This document shows positions 1 through 7,256 of a DNA stretch of 55,915 nucleotides, piece by piece (position 1 is the first letter of the stretch; each line of letters opens with the position of its first letter). Both the position numbers and the translations under genes were made by a program. The stretch is from Actinomycetes bacterium (GTDB lineage: Bacteria > Actinomycetota > Acidimicrobiia > Spongiisociales > JAHEDJ01). The stretch is taken from NCBI GenBank assembly GCA_024641245.1, contig JAHEDK010000018.1, positions 1 to 55,915 of the forward strand. The letters run 5' to 3'. The notes below the pieces were generated by a model. The model saw nothing but the letters and a program-made list of their open reading frames with translations, made no database searches and was not told the DNA's origin.

Positions 1-123
1 TAAGGCAACTCCTTACTATACGGACAAGGTAAGGATACCATGAGTTGAGGTGGATCACGACCCGCCGTGGCGGTTCCTTTGCGGTCGGTGAGGGCACCGG
101 GCGCAAGTGCCACGTGCCAACTG

Positions 124-1380
124 TCAAGAGTCGGTTGATCCGTTCCGGTTTGTGGTCAGTTGACGTGTTCCACCGTTTTGGGCTTGTTTGAGGCGGCGGG
201 TGGTCTTCTGTGGTCGGATCTGGCGGATCGGTTTGTCGGTTTGGCGGCCGAGGGTCTTAATGAGGGTGCCGTTCAGGTAGACGTGCATTATTCGGCCGGT
301 TACCGCCACAGTGACGATCCGGTAGGCGAGATGTCTGCCTACCGAGAAGGTCTCTCCGGCCACGGAGATGATCCCGCCTTCAGCAACCCGCCGTTCGATC
401 ACCAGCTGCCCCTCTGGTGGCCTTCCCGAAGGTTCGAGGAGCCCATCGGGGATCCGGTCATCGGGTTTGGTGAACCGCTCGGCTGGGGTAGCCATCTCCA
501 GAGCCTGATGAGGTCGACGATGGTTGTATTCCTCGACCCAGTCGTCGATGGCTGTTTGGGCCGCCTCGAGATCAGCAAAGACCCGTCCTCGGAGAAGTTC
601 GGCTCTCATGGTCTTGTGGAACCGTTCCACCTTGCCGGTGGTGGTGGGGGAGCGGGGCGCGGTCAGCCGTGGAGTGATGCCGTTCTCGCGGCAGATCCGC
701 TCGAACAGCACCTCACCGGGTCGGACTCGCCGTCGGCCGGTGAACACGGTCCCGTTGTCGGTGAGCACCTCCTCGGGGATCCCGTAACGCCGTAACGCTC
801 CAGCAAACGCTGCGGCCACTGCCCGGGCGGTCTCTGAGGTGATCACCGCCGCGAGCACACAGAACCGGGAATGGTCGTCGATGCCAGTCACTACCTTGAG
901 ATACCGGCCGCTGGGGAGGGCGACTCCACCGACCACATCCAGCTGCCACAACTCCATCGGGCGTTGCCGTTGCCAGCGTTTGTAATCCTGGCGGCGACGC
1001 CGCCGTTGGCGGACTTGCACCAGCCCTTGGCGTCTCAGACTCCGATAGATAGCCGACGCCGACGGAGCCGCCTCCACGATGCCGCGCTGCTCCAGCTCCC
1101 AGGCCAGACGTTTCGGACCCCAATGGGGATGCACCATCCGCAAAGCAACCAGCGCCGCTTCCACCCGAGCCGGCATCTGATGCGGACAGGCGTTGGGACG
1201 ATGCGACCGATCCTCCAACCCGTCCAGCCCGTCAGTCTCGTAACGGCGCAACCATCGGTGCACCGTCTGGCGGGCCACCCCATACCGGGCGGCCACTTCG
1301 GTCACCGTGCGGCCCTGATTGACCACCTCCAACACCGCCGCCAACCGCTGCTCCACCACACCCATCACCACCAAAACCAT
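124..1380 (-). CDS. IS481-family DDE transposase
   Basis: Transposase of about 418 aa that would cut and join the ends of the surrounding element. An N-terminal helix-turn-helix (about residues 15-60, containing VTEVAARYGVARQTVHRWL) is followed by a second HTH-like linker and an Arg-rich stretch (RQRRRRRQDYKRW). The rve-type DDE core then shows the catalytic acids in context: D in MELWQLDVVGG, D in EVLTDNGTVF and E in TTGKVERFHKTM. A C-terminal segment after EYNHRRPHQALEMATP is typical of IS481. The ATG at 1380 is chosen because GGAGGG lies seven bases upstream; a TTG at 1386 is possible. No frameshift or internal stop is seen, so the gene may be active. Confidence 0.88.
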   Translation of the reverse strand: MVLVVMGVVEQRLAAVLEVVNQGRTVTEVAARYGVARQTVHRWLRRYETDGLDGLEDRSHRPNACPHQMPARVEAALVALRMVHPHWGPKRLAWELEQRGIVEAAPSASAIYRSLRRQGLVQVRQRRRRRQDYKRWQRQRPMELWQLDVVGGVALPSGRYLKVVTGIDDHSRFCVLAAVITSETARAVAAAFAGALRRYGIPEEVLTDNGTVFTGRRRVRPGEVLFERICRENGITPRLTAPRSPTTTGKVERFHKTMRAELLRGRVFADLEAAQTAIDDWVEEYNHRRPHQALEMATPAERFTKPDDRIPDGLLEPSGRPPEGQLVIERRVAEGGIISVAGETFSVGRHLAYRIVTVAVTGRIMHVYLNGTLIKTLGRQTDKPIRQIRPQKTTRRLKQAQNGGTRQLTTNRNGSTDS

Positions 1381-1430
1381 CAACAACCCTCCAGGTCCGA
1401 CCCCTCAAGGATCGGACATCGGAAGGCCCG

Positions 1431-1545
1431 ATGTCACCCGTCAACCGAAACAAATGACACCCATCAACCGGAACCGATGTCGCACATCAACCGGCACGAT
1501 GTCACCTATCAACCGAACATCCAGTGACAAGTATCAACCGAAGTC
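1431..1545. repeat. Five ~23-bp iterons at the IS right end
   Basis: Five direct copies of a 22-24 bp unit start near 1431, 1454, 1477, 1499 and 1522. Each contains the core TCAACCG preceded by a variable ATGTCAC-like segment, for example ATGACACCCATCAACCGGAA. The last copy overlaps the right terminal inverted repeat. The left end has only one clear copy. Spacing near two helical turns would put all copies on one DNA face, as expected for a transposase-binding array; that role is inferred. Confidence 0.75.
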
Positions 1546-1686
1546 GCACAGGCTCCGGCACTCTCCATCGCGCGTCCATCGCGCGAGAGGGTGCGATGGG
1601 AGGGGAATCAACGCGAAATGACGCGAAACGAAAACCGCCTGTGAGCAGGCATTTCGCGCATTTCCCCAGCTCAGCTGATACCCCGG

Positions 1687-1735
<49 letters not shown>

Positions 1736-1743
1736 CTAGCAAA

Positions 1744-1774
1744 GGCCCTGGTCAGATCGTTTCTGACCGGGGTC
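1744..1774 (+). terminator. Hairpin terminator behind the tRNA fragment
   Basis: A 12-bp stem (GGCCCTGGTCAG with CTGACCGGGGTC, two G-U pairs) closes a seven-base loop and is followed by a weak T-run (TTGT). It sits nine bases after the tRNA acceptor strand, as a tRNA terminator would. Confidence 0.65.
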
Positions 1775-1970
1775 TTGTCGCGTGATGGGTCGATCTTCTA
1801 ACGGATCTTCTAGCGGGACTGGCTGAGCTGCTAGATCGGTGGCGGAATCGGTTGGAACGTCTGGAGGGGTATCGTCGGCGTTCTCTATCTGGCGGCTGCC
1901 GTGTTCAACCTGACCTACACCCTGCCTTTGATAGCTCAGGCCTTCGGTCGCGGACCGCAAGCCACTCCCG

Positions 1971-2136
1971 ATGACACGAGCCGTCGTGTACGGGTCACCT
2001 GATGATGTCCCTGAACTCAATGAGATCGACAGGCCGGTGACTGCGGCGATGAGGTATCGGTACGAGTCCGCGCTGCTACAGCAAGATGGGCCTGGGACAT
2101 CTCGGTAGGCTTGTGCCACCGGTACGCGCGCCAGAT
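1971..2136 (+). pseudogene. Decayed N-terminus of an MDR-family dehydrogenase/quinone reductase
   Basis: Reading from the ATG at 1971 gives MTRAVVYGSPDDVPELNEID then RPV, which matches the usual start of zinc-type alcohol dehydrogenase/quinone oxidoreductase proteins. After RPV the frame fails, but another frame continues with GDEVSVRVRAAT, the family's normal next segment. So one indel has broken the gene. The remainder is missing here; a C-terminal piece of the same family lies at 3752-3862. Just upstream (about 1860-1990) another frame encodes a hydrophobic stretch (GVLYLAAAVFNLTYTLPLIA) with no visible start, possibly another relic. Otherwise 1551-2147 holds only the tRNA fragment and its terminator. 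Confidence 0.5.
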
Positions 2137-2147
2137 CAGTTGTGGTT

Positions 2148-2159
2148 CTAGAATTCTAG
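2148..2159. promoter_or_regulatory. Perfect 12-bp palindrome before the RHH gene
   Basis: CTAGAATTCTAG is perfectly self-complementary, AT-rich for this genome, and ends 15 bases before the RHH start codon. RHH proteins usually bind short palindromes and often repress their own operons, so this is a candidate operator (inference). Confidence 0.45.
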
Positions 2160-2174
2160 TTTTATAGTTGGCAG

Positions 2175-2333
2175 ATGGGTGAGAAGCGACAGATGAACCT
2201 CTGGCTGGATGAGGACCTCATCAAGGAGCTCAAACACGCGGCGATCGAGGCAGAGCAAAGGCTCTCCGAGTTCGTGGCTGCCGCGCTCAGCCAGCACCTT
2301 GACCAGGCCGAGCGTCGAGAGGAAAGCGAATGA
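2175..2333 (+). CDS. Small ribbon-helix-helix protein
   Basis: A 52-aa protein. The segment RQMNLWLDEDLIKELKHAAI followed by EAEQRLSEFVAAALSQHL has the beta-strand plus two-helix layout of Arc/MetJ/CopG-like ribbon-helix-helix DNA-binding proteins. The alternating residues of the strand (Q-N-W) would contact DNA. It overlaps the next gene by ATGA, so the two are translationally coupled. The likely role is autoregulation of this two-gene operon through the palindrome at 2148-2159. An antitoxin role is possible from the fold alone, but the partner is not a known toxin type. The start at 2175 is the only ATG that includes the full RHH strand with an upstream purine run. Confidence 0.7.
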   Translation: MGEKRQMNLWLDEDLIKELKHAAIEAEQRLSEFVAAALSQHLDQAERREESE

Positions 2334-2674
2334 AGCTGCAACCGATCGTATATACAACTGATATGGAGTCGGCGGTGGGCTGGTATTCCGCCGTCCTTGG
2401 ATCTGGTCCCGCCTTTCGGTCCGATGTGTGGACGTCCTTTGCTGAGGGAGGCGCGTATCTCGCCCTGCACCGGGTCGATGTGTTGCCCGAAGAGTCAAGA
2501 GTCGAGCTTTCCTTGGTTGCCGGCGAAAGCCTGGAGAAGATCATGGACCGGTTGGCCGCTGTGAACATCCCGGTTGAGAGGGGTATCCAGGAAGAGACGT
2601 TTGGCCGTTCCTTCCTTCTGCGGGATCCTGAAGGTCTCGTCATCCAGGTCAATGAGCACCAGCGTGACGACTGA
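2330..2674 (+). CDS. VOC/glyoxalase-fold protein
   Basis: A 114-aa single-module vicinal-oxygen-chelate protein. It starts MKLQPIVYTTDMESAVGWYS, the typical first beta-alpha unit with the W-Y pair, and ends FLLRDPEGLVIQVNEHQ, the typical last strand with D-P-(E/D)-G. A central SRVELSLV strand and a helix (SLEKIMDRLAAVNIPVE) complete the fold. Members act as dioxygenases, lyases or antibiotic-binding resistance proteins, usually as dimers. Metal ligands cannot be assigned with confidence. It overlaps the RHH gene at ATGA, so they form an operon. Substrate unknown. Confidence 0.78.
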   Translation: MKLQPIVYTTDMESAVGWYSAVLGSGPAFRSDVWTSFAEGGAYLALHRVDVLPEESRVELSLVAGESLEKIMDRLAAVNIPVERGIQEETFGRSFLLRDPEGLVIQVNEHQRDD

Positions 2675-2715
2675 CCCCGAGTAAGACCTCGTCCGATTTC
2701 GAGATCCGGGTAGCG

Positions 2716-3270
2716 ATGACACCAAGTGATAGAGACTATCAAAGCGATGACGAGAGGAGGGGCGACATCAACAGTGCATCCGGCGGGGATGTGCGGATGC
2801 TACGGCCGGGTCGTATCGGTTTGGCGTGGCTGATAGCCGTCGGGGTCGACTTGTTCTTCAATGCCGGCGTATTCGCTCCGCTCTTCGTCCAGTCCAGGGA
2901 GCCCACTCTCCTTCCGTCCGAGGTGCTCTTTCGCCGGGTCCCTGTCGCATACGCCATTCTGGCTCTCGCCGTCGCGGCTCTGGCTTGGTTGCTCAACGTC
3001 GTCGCGGTGCAGGGACAAAGGGCGATCCGGATCGGCGCCACGGCCGGTCTGGTGCTCGGACTGGCCGGTCTTGGAGCGATGTGGACAGCCCTGGACGTGA
3101 CCGGGCTGTTCGTGGTTGCGGGCATCGTGGTGGTAGTGGCGGAGGGCGCCACCGTCGCGGCTGTGTTAACCAGTCGTCGGTGCGGCTCGAGTTTGAGGCT
3201 CCGCGTCTTCGGAGCATTTGCGCTACTGGCAGGGGCTGGTCAGGTGGTGGCCAACGTTGTGAAAGGGTGA
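2716..3270 (+). CDS. Four-helix membrane protein of unknown function
   Basis: A 184-aa product with a hydrophilic N-terminus and about four membrane segments (roughly residues 33-55, 75-97, 103-125 and 128-150), then a last hydrophobic stretch near the C-terminus (FGAFALLAGAGQVVANVVKG). The motif DLFFNAGVFAPLF in the first segment suggests a conserved integral membrane family that I cannot name. The start is uncertain: the first 27 residues are polar, and an ATG at 2797 directly before LRPGRIGLAWL may be the true start. It lies 41 bases behind the VOC gene and may be cotranscribed. Confidence 0.55.
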   Translation: MTPSDRDYQSDDERRGDINSASGGDVRMLRPGRIGLAWLIAVGVDLFFNAGVFAPLFVQSREPTLLPSEVLFRRVPVAYAILALAVAALAWLLNVVAVQGQRAIRIGATAGLVLGLAGLGAMWTALDVTGLFVVAGIVVVVAEGATVAAVLTSRRCGSSLRLRVFGAFALLAGAGQVVANVVKG

Positions 3271-3466
3271 TGTGGAGTTGTGATGGTGCGGGATCTCAAG
3301 ATTGGGAAGGTTGCGCAACCTGATGTCGTCGGCCAGCTGGGGGGCTGAGGCTCTTGTAAGGTCGTGGGGCAGGTTCGCCGCAGATGCACCGTCGCTCGCA
3401 GAGTGCGGTCGGAAGGTCTTTGCAGCCGAGCGTGGACCGTCATTCCTCTCGACCGTGCGCGGCGAG

Positions 3467-3578
3467 TCACTTCCACGTGTGCACCCGGGTTGAGAATCCA
3501 CCGATCTCGGGCGTACCGGTACCCGGGGCGAACGGCGGGTCGAGCACGTCGATGTCGATAGAGAAATAGACGGGCCTG
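3467..3578 (-). pseudogene. Ureohydrolase (agmatinase/arginase-like) fragment
   Basis: One minus-strand frame encodes [20 protein letters not shown] then [10 protein letters not shown], close to the metal-binding SxDxDxxDPxxAPGTGTPxxGG signature of the ureohydrolase family. The frame has a stop (TGA) just before the first residue and another shortly after (VHTWK, stop). Only about 36 codons remain of a protein normally near 300 aa, so this is a relic. The rest of 3271-4068 contains this fragment, the MDR fragment below and nothing else that I can support. Confidence 0.6.
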
Positions 3579-3751
3579 GTTCAATCGAATGCCTGCCTCG
3601 ACATCATCAAAGAGGACTACATGATCGGTTGACAGCGCTGTGTGCAGGCCATGGCGTCGGCATTATCGCCATGTCCGTCTCTCGGCCCTCTCGAAACGTC
3701 GCTCGCTCCCGCGCCGACCGACAGTGTTTGAAAATGGGCCCACTTGAAGGC

Positions 3752-3862
3752 GGGGGACTGACGCCGGTCACCAGCGCCTGCTTCTCGTTGAGCGAGATCC
3801 CCTCGACGATCCGGCATTCTGAAGAGGGACACGCCCGAGGGAAAGTGGTCATCACCGTGTGA
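3752..3862 (+). pseudogene. C-terminal fragment of an MDR-family dehydrogenase
   Basis: The frame ending at TGA 3860-3862 encodes LTPVTSACFSLSEIPSTIRH then SEEGHARGKVVITV. This matches the C-terminus of MDR oxidoreductases, where (L)xEIPxAIRYLEEGHARGKVVITV is the standard ending. Upstream in frame the sequence no longer resembles the family. With the N-terminal piece at 1971-2136 in the same orientation, it may be the other end of one ancestral gene split by insertion and decay, but two separate relics are possible. Confidence 0.55.
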
Positions 3863-4068
3863 GAAGCCGCCCGCCGCTCACATCACCCGATCTGCCCCAT
3901 GAACGCACAGGTCGCCGAGTGCCATCGATCGGCACCTCTTGGGCTACCTCGTGACTCGGGATGGGTTGGCTTGCGGTCACGCCGGATGGGAGAACCAGAT
4001 GACAACCCACCACAGTCTTGGTGCCTGTTGCCAGTCGCCCGCGGAGTGGTCAGCGGAGGGGAGTCGGT

Positions 4069-4704
4069 TCACGGGCTCCGCTGGCAACCTACCCAGTTGC
4101 CCTGGTCGGTGAAGAAAAAGGGCTCAAACCCGGCCTGGTCGCAGACGACCAACACGGAGGTTTCCGGCCCAGGAATCGTCACCTGCTTAACGGTGCCGCC
4201 GACCGGACTGGCCACATCGCTCATGGCGGCTTGTGCGAGAGCAGATTCAGGACCCGGCTCAACCCCATCCATGATTGAACAGCCCACCCAGTTGCCCTGG
4301 TCGGTGAAGAAAAAGGGCTCAAACCCGGCCTGGTCGCAGACGACCAACACGGAGGTTTCCGGCCCAGGAATCGTCACCTGCTTAACCGTCCCGCCGACCG
4401 GACTCGGGACATCCTCCAAGACGGGTTCGATGACGCCGTCGGCGTCTTCGGTGGGACTCGTCGTGTCGGTAGCCTCATCACCCCCACCTTGGGGTTGGGG
4501 GACAGTTGTGTTGTCCTGGACGGTCGTGTTTTGGGTTGTGGTCGTGTCTGAGGGCTGGAGAGTGGCGGAGTCGGTATCCCCACAGCCGGCCAGAACGAAC
4601 AGAACTCCGGCAATGGCTACGACCAGCCGCAGCTGCCCGCGGTATCCATGGTTCAGTGATGAGCTTTGGGCGGAGGATCCGCGTTGAAGGGTTCGAATCG
4701 TCAC
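4069..4704 (-). CDS. Lipoprotein with a duplicated ~45-residue domain
   Basis: A 211-aa protein. After a basic N-terminus there is a hydrophobic segment ending in a lipobox (VLFVLAGC), so it is probably an outer-leaflet membrane lipoprotein. A long Thr/Gln/Asp-rich linker follows. Then come two near-identical domains, each starting SPVGGTVKQVTIPGPETSVL, continuing VVCDQAGFEPFFFTDQGNWV and ending GC. Each copy has two cysteines (VVCDQ and WVGC), which might pair. I do not recognise the domain. The start is GTG with AGAGGA upstream. The codons of the two domains are almost unchanged, which points to recent duplication or conversion. Confidence 0.75.
   Translation of the reverse strand: MTIRTLQRGSSAQSSSLNHGYRGQLRLVVAIAGVLFVLAGCGDTDSATLQPSDTTTTQNTTVQDNTTVPQPQGGGDEATDTTSPTEDADGVIEPVLEDVPSPVGGTVKQVTIPGPETSVLVVCDQAGFEPFFFTDQGNWVGCSIMDGVEPGPESALAQAAMSDVASPVGGTVKQVTIPGPETSVLVVCDQAGFEPFFFTDQGNWVGCQRSP
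4091..4386. repeat. 101-bp exact direct repeat inside the lipoprotein gene
   Basis: Bases 4091-4191 and 4286-4386 read identically over 101 bp, with an offset of 195 bp. Similarity continues with scattered mismatches for about 25 bases beyond. The repeats encode the duplicated domain and could expand or contract by slippage or recombination. Confidence 0.85.
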
Positions 4705-4745
4705 TTGCCGGTCCTCTTTCCCACGGAAACGAGTCAGCCACGTAG

Positions 4746-4946
4746 CTGGCCTGTGAGGCTAGTCACCTGAACCCGGCAGTTGGCGCCGGCGGCAGTCGCA
4801 TCGCCCACTTCGACAACACCGGAGCAGCGGATCACTTTCCGGCCAACGAGTTCAGCCTCTACGTCACGTCGCTCAACGCATCCGACGCCGCTTCCCAGAC
4901 AACCACCATCCAGAAGGACGCCGGAGGCGAAGAGGGTTCCGACTGA
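4746..4946 (+). pseudogene. Possible coding remnant without a start
   Basis: A 66-codon open frame between TAG (4743) and TGA (4944) encodes RIAHFDNTGAADHFPANEFS then LYVTSLNASDAASQTTTIQK, which looks like a real extracellular protein end. There is no good start codon or RBS. No family recognised. Otherwise the region 4705-5071 holds the promoter of the downstream regulator. Confidence 0.25.
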
Positions 4947-4987
4947 CATTCGTACCGGAACTGCAATCTGGCCTTCCCGCCTCAGGT

Positions 4988-5010
4988 TCCTCTCAGCGTT
5001 CTCTCAGCTA
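4988..5010 (+). promoter_or_regulatory. TCTCAGC direct repeat, candidate OmpR-type operator
   Basis: TTCCTCTCAGC is followed immediately by GTTCTCTCAGC. The TCTCAGC cores (4991-4997 and 5002-5008) are 11 bp apart, one helical turn, which is the normal geometry for OmpR/PhoB-family regulators. It lies about 65 bp upstream of the response regulator and suggests autoregulation. Confidence 0.45.
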
Positions 5011-5071
5011 CGGCTGTGTACCGTCGGGCGTAGGTTGGGAGTGATCTTGCGTCTGACAGGATGAGTGATCG

Positions 5072-5746
5072 ATGCGTTTGTTGGTTGTCGAAGACGAGGT
5101 GAAACTCGCCTCGTATCTCAAGCGGGGTCTGGAGGCGGATGGCCATGCAGTCGACATCGCCGGCGACGGCGAGGAGGGGTTGTGGCTGGCCCGCAACCAG
5201 TCGTACGACGTAATCGTGCTCGACATCATGCTGCCGAAGCGGAACGGCTTCCAGGTATGTGCCGACCTTCGGGGAGAGTCGAACTGGACGCCGATTCTGA
5301 TGCTAACGGCAAAGGACGGGGAGTTCGACATTGAAGAAGCGCTCGATACCGGAGCCGACGACTACCTGACCAAACCGTTCTCCTTTGTCGTTCTATCTGC
5401 CCGGATCCGGGCCATTGCTCGTCGGGGGGCGCCCGAGCGGCCTGCCGTATTGGAGGTCGATGACCTTCGCCTCGACCCAGCTGCGCATACGGTCGAGCGG
5501 GGTGGGACCGAGATCAAGGTGACGGCGAAAGAGTTTTCTCTGCTCGAGTTCCTCATGCGGCATTCGGGGGAGGCGGTCCGCAAGACCAACATCCTCAATG
5601 CGGTGTGGGATTGGGACTTCGAAGGAGATTCAAACGTAGTAGAGGTGTACATCGGCTATCTGCGGAGAAAGATCGACGATCCATTCGATCGGGCCTCGAT
5701 CGAAACGGTTCGCGGGGTCGGTTACCGGCTGAGGGTCGGCCGATGA
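5072..5746 (+). CDS. OmpR-family response regulator
   Basis: A 224-aa protein with an N-terminal receiver domain: acidic pair in VVEDE, phosphoacceptor D51 in VIVLDIMLPK, conserved T in MLTAKD and K in LTKPF. A C-terminal winged-helix transactivation domain follows (FSLLEFLMRHSGEAVRKTNI, then VVEVYIGYLRRKID and ETVRGVGYRLR). It is translationally coupled to the downstream kinase by an ATGA overlap. It probably controls its own promoter through the TCTCAGC repeats, and similar repeats upstream of the acidic-repeat gene (7773-7788) and the RND operon (40427-40444) are candidate targets. Confidence 0.93.
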   Translation: MRLLVVEDEVKLASYLKRGLEADGHAVDIAGDGEEGLWLARNQSYDVIVLDIMLPKRNGFQVCADLRGESNWTPILMLTAKDGEFDIEEALDTGADDYLTKPFSFVVLSARIRAIARRGAPERPAVLEVDDLRLDPAAHTVERGGTEIKVTAKEFSLLEFLMRHSGEAVRKTNILNAVWDWDFEGDSNVVEVYIGYLRRKIDDPFDRASIETVRGVGYRLRVGR

Positions 5747-7158
5747 ATGCTCGCCGAGTCTCGGTCGGCAGTCTTGGCGTTCGCGCCCGAACCACAGTGA
5801 TCGCCGCGGCCGTCGTCGGCCTCGTTTTGGCCGGCTCGAGTGTCCTGTTGGTGGTAGCGACGAGATCGGCGTTGTACCAGTCGGTCGAAACCACCGTGAG
5901 CGCCCGTGCGGTCGACCTGGTTTCTCAAGTCGGAGATGGCGCCACCCCTCGACCCGTGCCTCTGATCCGGGGGATCTCGGTCCAGATCGTGAGCGACGGA
6001 ACCGTTATCTCCTCGACCGGGGACATCGAAGGCCAACGACCCCTCGTCGATCTCGTCGTAACCCCCGGTGCCGTGTCCACGATCCAGGTGCCTTCACTAG
6101 ATGCAGGCGACAATGAGGGTGAAGGACAGAGCGAGGCTGGCGACGAAGGGCCGTTCCTGGTGGCGGTTGGTGCCGTTAGCTTCGAAGGGAGGCAGGTGAT
6201 CGTGCTCGCCGCCGGTTCTCTGGGCGCTGTCGAGAACGCCACCCGGACCCTCATACCTCTCCTGGCTCTTGGCGTTCCTGCGATCACCTTGTTGGTAGGT
6301 CTGACGATCTGGCGTCTCACCCGCCGGGCCTTCCGGCCGGTGGAGGCCATGGCCGGCCAGGCGGAGGCGATCTCGTACCGCGATTTGCATCTCCGGGTCC
6401 CGGAACCGAAACCCGACGACGAGATCCGGCGGCTGGCGGTGGTGCTCAACCGGATGCTAGAGCGTCTCGAGATCTCGGTATCCCGGCAGCGCAGGTTCAC
6501 CGCCGATGCCGGACACGAGTTGAAGAGCCCGGTCGCCACCCTCCTCACCATGGCCGAGGTAGCGGAGGCAAACCCGCAGGCCTTCGGGGTCGCAGAACTC
6601 GCTTCCGATGTTGCCGGGCAGAGCCGCCGGCTCGCCTTGCTCGTTGACGATCTGCTCGCACTGGCACGTAGCGATGAACAGCATCTCGACCTCAACCTCG
6701 AATCGTTCGATCTCGCCGAGGTCATCCACGAGGAGATCGCGGCCGGTGGTCCGGCGCTTGTCTCGATGGACACGAGCGGAGTGGAACCGGCGTTCGTCTT
6801 CGCCGACCGCCGCAGGTTCGGCCGGGTCGTACGGAACCTCCTCGACAACGCCGTGCGTCATGCCACCGAAACCGTGCGGATCGAAACGCACACCATCGAA
6901 CGCGAGACCACCATCAGCGTCGCCGACGATGGGCCCGGCGTTCCGAGCTCTGATCGTGAGAAGATCTTCGATCGGTTTGTACGGCTCGACGAGGCCCGAT
7001 CCCGCCAGGCCGGCGGTACCGGACTTGGACTTTCGGTGGTTAAGAGCATCGTCGAGGCACACAGCGGGCGGATCACCGTCGGTGATGACCCCGACCTGGG
7101 CGGGGCGATGATCACCGTGTTTCTGCCGGTCGAACGAGACCACGGTCTTGGGTCATAG
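5743..7158 (+). CDS. Sensor histidine kinase
   Basis: A 471-aa membrane kinase. First membrane helix at about residues 17-38, a periplasmic/extracellular sensor of roughly 140 residues with an acidic insert (GDNEGEGQSEAGDEG), a second helix near 165-185 and a HAMP linker. The HisKA box RRFTADAGHELKSP has its phospho-His at about residue 258. The HATPase_c domain shows N (NLLDNAVRHA), G1 (VADDGPGVP) and G2 (GGTGLGLSVV) boxes. The start is the ATG overlapping the regulator stop; an upstream open frame would give an extra 46 residues inside the regulator gene and is rejected. It partners the preceding regulator; the signal is unknown. Confidence 0.93.
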   Translation: MNARRVSVGSLGVRARTTVIAAAVVGLVLAGSSVLLVVATRSALYQSVETTVSARAVDLVSQVGDGATPRPVPLIRGISVQIVSDGTVISSTGDIEGQRPLVDLVVTPGAVSTIQVPSLDAGDNEGEGQSEAGDEGPFLVAVGAVSFEGRQVIVLAAGSLGAVENATRTLIPLLALGVPAITLLVGLTIWRLTRRAFRPVEAMAGQAEAISYRDLHLRVPEPKPDDEIRRLAVVLNRMLERLEISVSRQRRFTADAGHELKSPVATLLTMAEVAEANPQAFGVAELASDVAGQSRRLALLVDDLLALARSDEQHLDLNLESFDLAEVIHEEIAAGGPALVSMDTSGVEPAFVFADRRRFGRVVRNLLDNAVRHATETVRIETHTIERETTISVADDGPGVPSSDREKIFDRFVRLDEARSRQAGGTGLGLSVVKSIVEAHSGRITVGDDPDLGGAMITVFLPVERDHGLGS

Positions 7159-7200
7159 CCGGTGGCGGCGCTACCTACCGATTGACGGACCTCACGCGGG

Positions 7201-7229
7201 AGGGCCGGACCCAACTCGAGTCCGGCCCT
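7201..7229. terminator. Hairpin between convergent genes
   Basis: A perfect 10-bp stem, AGGGCCGGAC with GTCCGGCCCT, encloses nine bases and sits between the kinase and the convergent acidic-repeat gene. The T-rich tail is short (CTCTATCT on the plus strand), so it may work in both directions only weakly. Confidence 0.6.
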
Positions 7230-7256
7230 CTCTATCTGGGTGGCGAGCTGTGCGGC

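Larger units (their letters stand above)
122..1550 (-). mobile_element. IS481-family insertion sequence
   Basis: The element is bounded by imperfect terminal inverted repeats that both begin with TGT. The left end reads TGTCAAGAGTCGGTTGAT (122-139). The right end, read inward on the minus strand, is TGTGCGACTTCGGTTGAT (1550-1533). Twelve of 18 bases agree, including the last nine. The transposase fills most of the interior and its stop codon lies inside the left repeat. I see no convincing target-site duplication (left flank ...GCCAAC, right flank GGCTCC...), so the insertion may be old or one end rearranged. The right end carries five ~23-bp iterons, described separately. Bases 1-121 hold no gene that I can support. 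Confidence 0.82.

Noticed and set aside
160-795. A 211-codon plus-strand frame overlapping the transposase
   Set aside because: It is the antisense of the IS481 transposase, whose DDE motifs and RBS are clear; GC-rich DNA gives long mirror frames.
1431-1545. CRISPR array
   Set aside because: The repeats are only 22-24 bp with almost no spacers, overlap an IS end and have no cas genes nearby.
117-1556. Target-site duplication of the IS
   Set aside because: The flanks GCCAAC and GGCTCC do not match in a way that would support a duplication.
4780-5064. A 94-codon plus-strand frame before the response regulator
   Set aside because: Basic, low-complexity composition without RBS; a different frame in the same region looks more protein-like, and the promoter repeats lie inside it.
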